A stretch of 60,000 nucleotides of DNA from Lingula anatina (taxonomy: Eukaryota > Brachiopoda > Lingulata > Lingulida > Lingulidae): contig NW_019775378.1 in assembly GCF_001039355.2 (NCBI RefSeq), forward strand, positions 296,204-356,203, given 5' to 3'. The position numbers and the translations under genes are program-made. The notes below the pieces were generated by a model. The model searched no databases and was not told the DNA's origin. It saw only the letters and a program-made list of their open reading frames with translations. Positions 49,899 to 60,000 of the stretch are shown one piece after another (position 1 is the first letter of the stretch; every line of letters begins with the position of its first letter).

Positions 49899-52800
49899 TT
49901 ACATGTACATTTATTAAATACATGCATGTATTTAATATATAACAGCAAAGTACATAAGCATATTTGAGGCAATTGAGAAATTAACTAGCCAAAATTGTAA
50001 CATAACAGTCTTTAGGCACGTCACAGCATTCCAAAAACATAAACATGTTTACAGGTTGATATTAAAAACATCGCAAAACATATACATATTGCTAACTTGG
50101 ATTTATGCCTTAAAATACTTAATAAATGGGCTAGCAGTATACATACACTTAACAGTATTTTCAAAAGCATAACCTAAAAAGCATACAGATTTTACAATTA
50201 GTATGAACATTTATGCACAAGTTACATTGTATTAACACCTATGTGGCTTCATGCTATATACTCAGGTATGTGATCCGTACATTTCAAGAGTTAAAAAGAT
50301 AATTAATAGTTCTTAATATTTCTTAATCAACTAAGGTTAATCTTGCAGTACACTGGTAGAAACATAAACCATATACCAAGAGCCATCTAGGTCATTTGAA
50401 TATATTTTTAATTTGGCGATGGGGGGGGGGGGAGGCATGAACATAACAGTTTCCATTTACTTCATATTCCTTTTTTCCTCAATGACATTGATAAACTATG
50501 TTGTGAATCTGATGTTAAATAAAGAAAAATATATACCTTCCAGCTGTCAAAATGGGCAGGATACCAAAGATAGACAAAGAGAAAGCTTTAGAAGAAGTGC
50601 GGCGTATGAGAGATTCACAGCAGCTGCAGCAGCAGCCCACTCTACTGCCCAAACCTGAGATTCCCCAGCGGGAGGCCCCCATGGATACCACAAGGATGTT
50701 GATACCAGAGCCACCGTGTCCAACCGTGACTGCATGGCCAACCATGGCTACAGCTCAACAGTATGACAATATTCCGGACATTCCAGACACAGTGCTAAAC
50801 CATCACCAAGTACCTCTCCTGGCACCAGAACATTCCACAAGTTCCTCGCGATCGAGATCAATGTCCAGGTCCAGTGCTGCCACTGTATCCACCCAGGTGT
50901 CTGCAGCTGCTGGTGAGGAATCCCCAGCAGACTCTGGAGTAGACTTAGTTTCAGTTAGTTCAGGTGAGATGGTGAACAGAAAATGCATTACATTGATAAA
51001 GTAAACCCTTGTCCACCGTTGCTTCTTGGGTCATCTTTATGGCATGTTAAAAGTTAACTCTAGTGGATGTATAAGAAATTTGACAAAAGGTATTGAAAAA
51101 AGGTATTTTTATTTTGTTTTTGTTTATTTTTCTATGACGGAGTATCATGATTGGCCTTTAATTGAATTGGTTGTCAAAATGAATAAAGTTTAAGGGGGCT
51201 ATGTCTAATGATTTTTTTTCTTATCTGCTTAGATAATGTGGAAATAAACATGTCATGTTATAACTAATGCTGTCACCTTCCTAAAAAATACATCAGGGTG
51301 AATTTGCCAATTCGAGCTGATGATGTTAAAACAGCATTTATGTTTTGTGTATAAAAAATGTTATATCCATTTCTAGCAGATTTCCATTACCTGAACAGCT
51401 ATCAGTATTGTTTAAACACTTATTTAATCACAATGATGACTACTGCAATTCAATGCCAGGAAATTTTCTTGAAAGGCTTACTTCTGATTTTATCAGTAAA
51501 GAGTCTGTTAAATGGATCATTGAAATAAGGGGCTCATATCTCCTAAACAAAATAAGTAAAACCTGGCACTGAACTGTACTTCACACTCTAGACGTGCCAG
51601 TTTTCATGTTACAGAGCTGAATTGGAAATCATTCACCGTTTTACACCAATTCATACAGCAGCAAAATTGAAGGTGAATGCTTGGCCACCTTATGTGCAGG
51701 AGTGCATAGGGTGGTGACATAAAAAAAAAGAAAAAAGGGAGTTATTACTCTTAAACTAAATAGTGACTTTATTGCACTTATATGAAGACTAGTATTTTAT
51801 ATAACAGAAACCTGTAGGCCTTTCTAAGGTATCACATCCCCTTGATTTCTCAAAGGAAATTAAAGGTTTAAAAGATGAACTGTTGATTTACATACAAATA
51901 TTCCACTTGCGTCAGATGGTGATTACGTGTGTTATATTTGTACCAACATCACATAGTTTTTTTTCACTGCATCGCCTTAACTCAAAGTTTGTGTAATTAA
52001 ATGCTTTAACCATTATTATTTTCAAATTTAATTGACATAGCCTTAGGCAGGATATTGCTCTTTTTCTAAGGTTATATCTTTGAATGTGTTGGCTGACTGA
52101 GGAGTTGAATAAAGACTACTTGTTCACAAAGATGTATGCCCAAGTTTCCAATAGTTGACTTTGAACATAACAGTAATGATAAAAAGTGAATAATTCTTCA
52201 TTAAGATGAGGAACAATTAACATTTTATTTATTTAAATTGAATGAAGGGGATGTTACGTCTTTGAGGGCATAGAGGAAGGATCATCTATGTTGCAATAGC
52301 AGATCAGTAGCAGTCTCCTTTTCACGTTTTTCTCCCAAACTACAACAATTTGTTGACAACTGCATTTTCTAGCCTTCGGCAATTTCCATAAAGCTTCAGC
52401 ATGTGTGACAGGTATCATATATTGTCAATAACACTATATCAGATAGCAAGATTGCAGGCCGCTTGGTAACGTCCTTGGCTGCCAAACACAGCAGAGTGAG
52501 TTCAATTCCCATTCAGTCCCTTTTTTTCTTTTATTAATTTTATTGCTAACCTTTAAATAATTTGTTTATGTCTCTAAGCTTCATACTTGTCTGACAGAGG
52601 GTATATATCTTGTGTCAGTACGAATATGATTTATTATTGATTTCACATTTTTTCCAGAAAAAGGCAGAGCCAGCCTGTCATCATTGAATGGATCCTTCAC
52701 CTCATCAGAATCAGATGCTCCAGTCCCCAGGCCTCAGCGTTTCTACAGTCCAGACGTTATCAAAGAACTCCTGAGTCAGGTGATTGAAACCACCCAGGGC

Positions 52801-55800
52801 AATCCAGACATGCAGCAGTTGATAGCGCAGAAACTCCTCGAGAAATGTAAGTCGACCAAGGTGACAGATGTTGGACAGGGGGACAATGGCCTGGTAGTTT
52901 GTGACCAGAGTCTGTTGATGCAGTACAACGCACAGCCTATGGTTTCCCCTGCACAATTGAGCTCTGGCAATCACTCATTGTCAGGCGGGAGAATGGAGGT
53001 GAAAAGTGAAGGGGGGCATTTCAGGCCTGACTGCATTCAGAATATGCCCTATTCCTCCTCCTCCTCCTCCTCCACAACAGCCAGGCAGCACACTATTGCC
53101 TTTAACACAGCCCAGCAGATGGTAGGTTTGATGAGCCAGGCAGGCGGTGGAAGGAGTTTCAACAACAGTGCACATCACTCAACATTTATGAAGCCACAAC
53201 AACTACAGCACAACAACAATAACAACATGCGTCTCAACGGACATAATTCATCCTTAAATATTCAGTTTGGACTGGTGGATCAGCACCATTTAGAATCATT
53301 TAAAGAAGAGTTTGACCAGTATGTAAGTTCATCAGAGCCAGTGCAGTTAGGACACAATGATATTGAACAGAACGGTGTGGGAGTTGGCATTGAAAACACG
53401 AGAAGCCAAAATGACACAGAAGATGCCAGTGATGAGGAATTTTATAAGGCAATTGAGCTGTATAACATGCCATACAGCAGAAGATTATCTAAGAGCAGCA
53501 TATATAAGGAGATAGCACATACATTGGAATTGGTATACAAGAAGCACATGAAAATTGCCATTGATGTTGCTGACAGGATTGGCAAAGAAGATGTGAGTAA
53601 CCTATATTTACAACTCAGACTTGGTTTAAGTTAAGTGCATGATATGTTTTCAATAACCAAAAATAATTTGTCGAGAGCAGCTGCTGAAATGTTGTTAACT
53701 AACTACTTCTGAATCAGTAGCAGCGACAGAAATGTCAAAGCATATGTATTAGTGCCATATTATAAATAGAAAGCTTTCAATATATTTGTTACTTTATCCA
53801 AAATTTTAAAATTGACACTTGTTATTTAAATACCTACCTTAAAACTTAAAACCTTAAACAGGTGTTTGATTATTACAGGAGTTTTATTTTTTACAACAAT
53901 TTTCCATGATTTTGTACAAAAAGTTACTTATTGTTAGCATGACAATATAAATGCAGACAAAGCTGTCTTTGTTTTTCTTTGGTAATAACTTGTGAAAAGT
54001 AAAATGTTTAGGTCTTGTTTTACTTACATTTGATGGACAAAATTTAAGCTTTTTAAATTTGAGTTGGTTGTTATTGTTATTATTATTATATATACTATAT
54101 ATGTGTATGTGTTTATTTTAGTTCACAAAATATGATTTGCCCCACTCAAAAGAGAATGCTGAAAAACTGTGGAAGGCACTTTTTGACTCAATTGACAATA
54201 CAACAAGTTCCATTTTAGGTGAGTCATTACTTTGTTTTTCGAATGTGACATCAAGCACTTGCCAATCTGAACTTTTTTTTTTTTTATCCAATGCTAGCAT
54301 CATGCATGTTTTAGCAGTAAATTAAGGAATGCTTGGCATTGAATGAAAGAGCAAAAGGAAACATTCGCAATGAAACAAATAACTACTCGTTGTTGAAAGT
54401 ATTCGTTGAAAACAAACCTTAATTTAAGGGATATGGTGTATTTTTAGTAATGTTGGTCCATGTTATGATGAAAGGAAATCTGGAATCATACTGAACTGCT
54501 CTGATTTTAACACAGTAAATATTAAATAAGATGGTAACATTATAATTCTGTCATGCAAGAATCATAGATATTGCATTGCTTAAAACTGAATATGACAATT
54601 TGCTGAATTCTTCATACCCATAACATATACTGACAGATGAAATTTTGATTAATATATCAGTGATGGATCACTTATTACTTATGGACTCCATAGTATTTAC
54701 AAATATAATATTGCTCATATATTTGAGTTACTAGCCTTATAATGTGTGGAATCTTCATCTTGATGTGGGGTTCTGTGTGATACAGGACTGATTTATTCCT
54801 GCCTTCCTGTATATAATATACCTGCTGAATTCACAAGAATGTTCACTTATAGGTTTTTGTGCTGAGATACCTGGTTTTGACTCCTTACCTGATAAAGCAT
54901 TGTTGGTGAAGTCGTCTTATCTTGATATGTGGATGGTAGGTGTATATGAAGTGCATCTTCTTGGTGAATTGTGGGTCTGTAATTATCATGGTAAATGTGT
55001 TTGTTTTTTCAACAAAAGTGCTATTTTTGACCATTATAAAAGTATCCAGCTCTCATGTTTTCTTTTCCAAGCAAAATTGCAGGGGAAATACAATTCCTAA
55101 TAAGCAAACTCACCCTAAGCAATTGACAAAAAGACATAATTGACAATAAATTTTAGATTTAATTTTAAATATCAAAATTTTTTTTTACTATCACTGTCAC
55201 TGGTATTTATGAATTAATTTAAAGAGGAAAGGGAACTTCCTTTCTTCCTAATTTTTGGACAGCACAATTTAAGAGATATGTGTTTCCTTCTTCTTTAGAA
55301 AGCAGAATCAGTAATTTGGCACATCAGCATATAGTTAGAATTATTTCACAACAGCGATGGTATTTACCATGTCTCATATTTTCCTCTTTTGCAAGACTAT
55401 TTCATCACCATTGCTGAGAGATGGGGTGTCTTTCCTTATGCCACAGCCCAATCTTCGCTATACAGAGACATGGATGAGACGTTTTCTACCCAAAGACCTG
55501 GTAGATTTAATGTTTATCATTGCCAATGAGCTGAACAGCCTCTCATTCAATCCTGCAGAATATGGACTCTTGTGTGCAGTTGTCATGACTGATCGTAAGT
55601 TTTCATGTGGGATTTTTAAATTCAGATTGAGAGAATTGTTACTGTATTATTTCAGTATTGTGCTATCAGAGTAATTTGCTTATATTAAAAGAAAGGAAAA
55701 TTGATAATGTTGATTATTCCAGTCAATAATTATTATTATTTTTTTTACAAATTCGCTGTAACAAGGTTTATCATATTATAAGATACATACGTGCAAAATA

Positions 55801-56644
55801 GGATTTTGTACATATAGTTTGACAGTTGTTGTAACCTGAATTGAAAGGTGCTTATAAATTCTGTTGTGCATGTTATATCATTAAGATAATAAATTGTTCT
55901 ATATTCATTACCTTCTTGACACAGTAGTTGATTTTTTCCAACTAGAGTGTATGACATATTTCCAGATCGTGAAGGACTGCAAAATGCAGAGCTAGTGAAG
56001 AAATTACACAATTTTTATATCGATGCCTTAGCCGCTGAGGTGTCACGCAATAAAGGGTCTAGAAGTACAAGGATTCTTATAGACTTATTCCGCATTTTGC
56101 CACAACTGCAGATATTGAGTAAACTACAAGCTAAAGTTGTTTACAACTTCACTCCTGATGGGGGACCTCCTGGTAAGCTATTGCTCCACTTCTGAGTAGT
56201 TCTTAGCACCTGAATCGTGTCACCCTTTCATTATTTGTATCTAAGATACCCGCACATCTTAACAAAAATCAGATCCTGTATGGTCAATAATGCTGCTGTA
56301 CTTTGGATAGTTAAAAAACTGACTGCACTCATAGGCAAAAACAGATCAGTACATGTTGTTATACATACAAGGGACAAGAAACTAAGCATACTGTGTCCAT
56401 CCCCCTTGAACAAAGAAATTTCAGTCTTTTAAGGTCCATAGTTGTGGTTTTAGGGTTAAATTGTTAAGTTGACCACATTCAAGTGATGGCATTTCAAGTT
56501 CAGACTTGAACTCTAAAGAAAGCTTCCCTTTCATTTCCCATTGTAGATTTCCGACCGGAGGCAGAAAAGCAAAAAGAAAAACCGCAGGAAGGTGGAGAAA
56601 CAGAACATTTTAATGCAGACAAGCAAAACAAGACTGGATGTTGA
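43925..56644 (+). CDS. Nuclear receptor, NR1-like, complete
   Basis: A DNA-binding transcription factor. Ten coding exons: 43925-43981, 48818-48928, 49034-49175, 50544-50963, 52658-53592, 54122-54218, 54853-54935, 55396-55594, 55966-56172 and 56547-56644; phases agree, 782 residues. The DNA-binding domain has C-x2-C-x13-C-x2-C and C-x5-C-x9-C-x2-C zinc modules; the P-box is CEGCKGFYKRS and the following extension is [13 protein letters not shown], like the NR1 Rev-erb/E75 group. A long low-complexity hinge (Gln, Ser, Asn, acidic) precedes the ligand-binding domain. That domain shows the family signature [20 protein letters not shown] and [20 protein letters not shown]. After [14 protein letters not shown] the protein runs into [18 protein letters not shown] with no LLxEM-type AF-2 motif. 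Exact subfamily is unassigned. The DNA-binding intron after CEGCK is at a common receptor position. Confidence 0.92.
45377..45549 (+). mobile_element. 173-bp MITE, copy 1
   Basis: Bounded by inverted termini CTGGGGTAGCGCTAGCA and its complement TGTTAGCGCTACCCCAG. It is flanked on both sides by AGATG (45372-45376 and 45550-45554), a 5-bp target-site duplication. It is non-coding, so movement would need a transposase from elsewhere. The terminus does not match a superfamily I can name. Confidence 0.9.
47153..47467. repeat. Imperfect tandem duplication, about 155-160 bp unit
   Basis: Copy 1 (47153-47313) and copy 2 (47314-47467) both begin ATAATTTG and share a central block, CAAGGTCATATGGATAAGTC, then TTTTGCTCAATTTTG; both end in TTAG-ACAAAC. 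Scattered substitutions and indels mean it is not recent. It lies directly before MITE copy 2. Confidence 0.92.
47504..47676 (-). mobile_element. 173-bp MITE, copy 2 (opposite orientation)
   Basis: Same length and termini as the copy at 45377-45549, but its internal sequence aligns as the reverse complement. It is flanked by AAAAC on both sides (47499-47503 and 47677-47681), again 5 bp. Differing target duplications show two independent insertions. Confidence 0.9.
49860..49897. repeat. (CA)n microsatellite in receptor intron
   Basis: Nineteen uninterrupted CA units in the intron between the second DNA-binding exon (ends 49175) and the hinge exon (starts 50544). The rest of that intron is AT-rich and shows nothing else. 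Confidence 0.95.
52451..52520 (+). mobile_element. tRNA-like SINE head fragment, copy 1
   Basis: The run GGCCGCTTGGTAACGTCCTT followed at tRNA-like distance by GAGTTCAATTCCCA resembles RNA polymerase III A and B boxes. A T-arm of four to five pairs can be drawn. No complete cloverleaf forms, so this is a possible tRNA-derived SINE head, not a tRNA gene. It lies in the intron before the ligand-binding exon. Confidence 0.42.
52658..53592 (+). other. Large hinge/ligand-binding exon of the receptor
   Basis: This 935-bp exon encodes residues about 244-555 of the receptor: a Ser/Gln/Asn-rich hinge (Ser runs from TCC repeats, an HNNNNN run) and the first ligand-binding helices ([20 protein letters not shown]). 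It is the part found again at 57986-58920 with ten amino-acid differences. Reading through the donor gives a stop after 12 codons. Confidence 0.9.
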
Positions 56645-57251
56645 AAGCTGATAGTTCTATTGTTACCATGATCTTCAAACTGGGTGAAATATAAGATCAC
56701 ATTTGTCTTTTCTTTTCAGTCTGTTATAGAGTTTTAGAGTACAGCAGGGTATACTGTTATCATATTTAAATGGCATTTTCTACCTCAGAGAGTTAATAAT
56801 ATTCCAAGCAGTAAAAGTTTTTTTTTTTTTTTTTACTGACATGGCAGGAGATTCCTGCGGCGTCAACTAGATTGGTACCCATACAAATTATTTTCAAATA
56901 ATAACAGTGAGAAGGATTCCATTAAGTTTTAATGAATAGTTTTATAAGCGCAAGTTCTTAGATGAGGGGGGTATCCACCTTCTGGCATGATCACCCTCTC
57001 CTGACAGATATATGCTTGGTGTTGTGTAAAAGGTGGCACCATTTCTAAAAATCAATACTTTCTGCCCAGTTAAATGAGCCAAATACTCTAAGATATGAGA
57101 AACAATTTGTATAATTGCTCTAAGTGCTATTTTAGTACATTGAAGTTGTCCAGGTGTAAAAACATATTATTTATAGAGAGTCATAATAACATAATACCTG
57201 CCATGAGGTGTAGTATAAATCATAAATATCTTAAGTCTTAGGAGAAAAAAC
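56645..57251 (+). other. Receptor 3' UTR up to an assembly junction
   Basis: About 600 bases after the receptor stop. No AATAAA was seen before the N at 57252, so the 3' UTR may be cut short by the junction. It contains a T homopolymer near 56817-56834. No gene seen. Confidence 0.6.
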
Positions 57252-57252
57252 N
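57252..57252. other. Single N: probable assembly junction
   Basis: One ambiguous base. Immediately after it the sequence becomes homologous to the receptor intron from about 52013 onward. The duplication boundary and the N coincide, as they do at 1214. Confidence 0.78.
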
Positions 57253-57778
57253 TAGTTATTTTTAAATTTAATTGGCATAGTCTTAGGAAAGATATTTTTC
57301 TTTTTCTAAGGTTATATCTTTGAACGTGTTGGCTGACTGAGGAGTTGAATAAAGACTACTTGTTCACAAAGATGTATGCCCAAGTTTCCAATAGTTGACT
57401 TTGAACATAACAGTAATGATAAAAAGTGAATAATTCTTCATTAAGATGAGGAACTATTAACATTTTATTTATTTAAATTGAATGAAGGGGATGTTACGTC
57501 TTTAAGGGCATAGAAGAAGGATCATTTATGTTGCAATAGCAGATCAGCCGAAGTTTCCTTTTCACATTTTTCTCCCAAACTACAACACTCTGTTGACAAC
57601 TGACAGGGGTTAGCAATACTTTAGGGCAGTGGGGAGATAGTGGCCATAGTTTGAATTTGATTAAAACTGTTAAAAGTATATTTTGGAGGCATTTTCTAGC
57701 CTTAGGCAATTTCCATAAAGCTTCAGCATGTGTGACAGGTATCATATATTGTCAATAACACTATATCAGACAGCAAGA

Positions 57779-57847
57779 TTGCAGGCCGCGTGGTAACGTC
57801 CTTGGCTGCCAAACACAGCAGAGTGAGTTAGATTCCCATTCAGTCCC
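57779..57847 (+). mobile_element. tRNA-like SINE head fragment, copy 2
   Basis: Counterpart of the element at 52451-52520, carried along in the duplication. Its B-box-like part has changed to GAGTTAGATTCCC. It is not an independent insertion. Confidence 0.38.
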
Positions 57848-57985
57848 TTTGTTTTCTTTTATTAATTTTATTACTGACATTTAAATAATTTATTTATGTT
57901 CCTAAGCTTCATATTTGAATGACAGTGGCTATATATTTTGTGTTAGTATGAATATGATTTAATATTGATTTCACATTTTTTCCAG

Positions 57986-59546
57986 AAAAAGGCAGAGCCA
58001 GCCTGTCGTCATTGAATGGATCCTTCACCTCATCAGAATCAGATGCTCCAGTCCCCAGGCCTCAGCGTTTCTACAGTCCAGACGTTATCAAAGAACTCCT
58101 GAGCCAGGTGATTGAAACCACCCAGGGCAATCCAGACATACAGCAGTTGATTGCGCAGAAACTCCTCGAGAAATGTAAGTCGACCCAGGTGGCCGAAGTT
58201 GGACAGGGGGACAATGGCCTGGTAGTTTGTGACCAGGGTTTGTTGATGCAGTACAATGCACAGCCTATGGCGTCCCCTGCACAGTTGAGCTCTGGCAATC
58301 ACTCAATGTCAGGCGGGAGAATGGAGGTGAAAAGTGAAGGGGGGCATTTCAGGCCTGACTGCATTCAGAATATGCCCTATTCCTCCTCCTCCTCCTCCTC
58401 CACAACAGCCAGGCAGCACACTATTGCCTTTAACACAGCCCAGCAGATGGTAGGTTTGATGAGCCAGGCAGGCGGTGGAAGGAGTTTCAACAACAGTGCA
58501 CATCACTCAACATTTATGAAGCCACAACAACTACAGCACAACAACAATAACAACATGCGTCTCAACGGACATAATTCATCCTTAAATATTCAGTTTGGAC
58601 TGGTGGATCAGCACCGTTTAGAATCATTTAAAGAAGAGTTTGACCAGTATGTTAGTTCATCAGAGCCAGTGCAGTTAGGACACAATGATATTGAACAGAA
58701 CGGTGTGGGAGCTGGCATTGAAAACACGAGAAGCCAAAATGACACAGAAGATGCCAGTGATGAGGAATTTTATAAGGCAATTGAGCTGTATAACATGCCA
58801 TACAGCAGAAGATTATCTAAGAGCAGCATATATAAGGAGATAGCACATACATTGGAATTGGTATACAGGAAGCACATGAAAATTGCCATTGATGTTGCTG
58901 ACAGGATTGGCAAAGAAGATGTGAGTAACCTATATTTACCACTCAGACTTGGTTTAAGTTAAGTGCATGATATGTTTTTAATAACCAAAAATAATTTGTC
59001 GAGAGCAGCTGCTGAAATGTTGTTAACTAACTACTTCTGAATCAGTAGCAGCGACAGAAATGTCAAAGCATATGTATTAGTGCCATATTATAAATAGAAA
59101 GCTTTCAATATATTTGTTACTTTATCCAAAATTTTAAAATTGACACTTGTTATTTAGATATCTACCTTAAAACTTAAAACCTTAAACAGGTGTTTGATTA
59201 TTACAGGAGTTTTATTTTTTACAACAATTTTCCATGATTTTGTACAAAAAGTTACTTTTTGTTAGCATGACAATATAAATGCAGACAAAGCTGTCTTTGT
59301 TTTTCTTTGTTAATGACTTGTGAAAAGTAAAATGTTTAGGTCTTGTTTTACTAACATTTGATGGACAAAATTTAAGCTTTTTAAATTTGAGTTGGTTGTT
59401 ATTGTTATTATTATTATATATACTATATATGTGTATGTGTTTATTTTAGTTCACAAAATATGATTTGCCCCACTCAAAAGAGAATGCTGAAAAACTGTGG
59501 AAGGCACTTTTTGACTCAATTGACAATACAACAAGTTCCATTTTAG
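57986..59546 (+). CDS. Duplicate receptor ligand-binding exons, partial
   Basis: Two exons (57986-58920 and 59450-59546) repeat the receptor exons 52658-53592 and 54122-54218, with intact frames, acceptors and donors. Ten amino acids differ in the first exon, including MQQ to IQQ, KVTDV to QVAEV and HHLE to HRLE; the second exon is unchanged in protein. No DNA-binding exons precede this copy. Taken at face value it is either alternative 3' exons of the same gene or a receptor without a DNA-binding domain. The N at 57252 makes a second allele placed in tandem by the assembler more likely. It continues beyond the window. Confidence 0.8.
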
Positions 59547-60000
59547 GTGAGTCATTACTTTGTTTTTCGAATGTGACATCAAGCACTTGCCAGTCTGAAC
59601 TTTTTTGTTTTATCCAATGCTAGCATCATGCATGTTTTAGCAGTAAATTAAGGAATGCTTGGCATTGAATGAAAGAGCAAAAGGAAACATATTCTCGATG
59701 AAACAAATGACTACTCATTGTTGTTGAAAGTATTCGTTGAAAACAAACCTTAATTTAAGGTATATGGTATATTTTTAGTAATGTTGGTCCATTTTATGAT
59801 GAAAGAAATCTGGAATCATACTGAACTGCTCTGATTTTAACACAGTAAATATTAAATAAGACGGTAACATTATAATTCTGTCATGCAAGAATCATAGATA
59901 TTGCATTGCTTAAAACTGAATCTGACAATTTGCTGAATTCTTCATACCACTAGCATATACTGACAGATGAAATTTTGATTAATATATCAGTGATGGATCA

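Larger units (their letters stand above)
57253..60000 (+). repeat. Second copy of the receptor ligand-binding region
   Basis: This region aligns with 52013-54672 through introns and exons, offset about 5240 at first and 5328 after an 87-88-bp insertion at 57603-57689. Intronic divergence is a few percent with small indels, for example a longer T run at 54276 than at 59604. The copy runs off the window end. The divergence fits alternative haplotypes of a very heterozygous animal, or a recent tandem duplication. Confidence 0.9.

Noticed and set aside
51345-51660. DDYCNS and a later ELNWKS, resembling the end of a LINE reverse transcriptase
   Set aside because: The two pieces are in different frames, and no other reverse transcriptase motif is present.
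55396-55594. Reading this receptor exon in another frame, giving [19 protein letters not shown]
   Set aside because: The previous donor at 54935 is phase 0, and only the [13 protein letters not shown] frame continues into [13 protein letters not shown], the typical receptor helix.

Overview
The window is nuclear DNA of an invertebrate animal. It is AT-rich, and its genes are split into small exons with GT-AG introns and separated by microsatellites and short repeats. All five genes are bilaterian families. The proteins resemble their vertebrate relatives but are clearly not vertebrate, and a marine deuterostome or lophotrochozoan is most likely; I cannot fix the phylum. Exon models were built by hand from splice sites, reading phase and family similarity.

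Layout. (1) 1-6628, +: a duplicated non-coding segment with a single N, then the 3' half of a PHACTR gene (polyQ tract, three RPEL repeats, PP1-binding C-terminus). (2) 9819-12492, -: a complete three-exon FAM78 gene, convergent with PHACTR. (3) 17417-31440, -: a complete AKT1S1/PRAS40 gene with 12 coding exons and a non-coding first exon. It carries the PRAS40 C-terminal motifs plus a long Cys-containing, coiled-coil N-terminal half. (4) 33160-39928, +: a complete NADPH oxidase 5 gene (EF-hands, six-helix heme domain, FAD/NADPH domain), head-to-head with AKT1S1; a decayed copy of three of its exons lies at 41331-41857. (5) 43925-56644, +: a complete nuclear receptor with a canonical two-zinc DNA-binding domain and a ligand-binding domain that has no visible AF-2 helix. 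(6) 57253-60000: a second, diverged copy of the receptor's ligand-binding exons, starting directly after a single N.

Two genes are linked to actin or growth control (PHACTR: actin/PP1; AKT1S1: mTORC1/Akt), one makes superoxide in a calcium-dependent way (NOX5), one is a transcription factor and one (FAM78) has no known function. Nothing shows that they act in one pathway.

The most useful results are as follows. Both large duplications end exactly at single N characters and look like unmerged haplotype or contig overlaps. The PRAS40 protein has an undescribed-looking N-terminal half. The receptor appears to lack AF-2. NOX5 has a large insertion between its FAD and NADPH halves. There is also a 173-bp MITE pair with 5-bp target duplications, a decayed DIRS-like reverse transcriptase remnant, and an excess of the palindrome TAGGCCTA.
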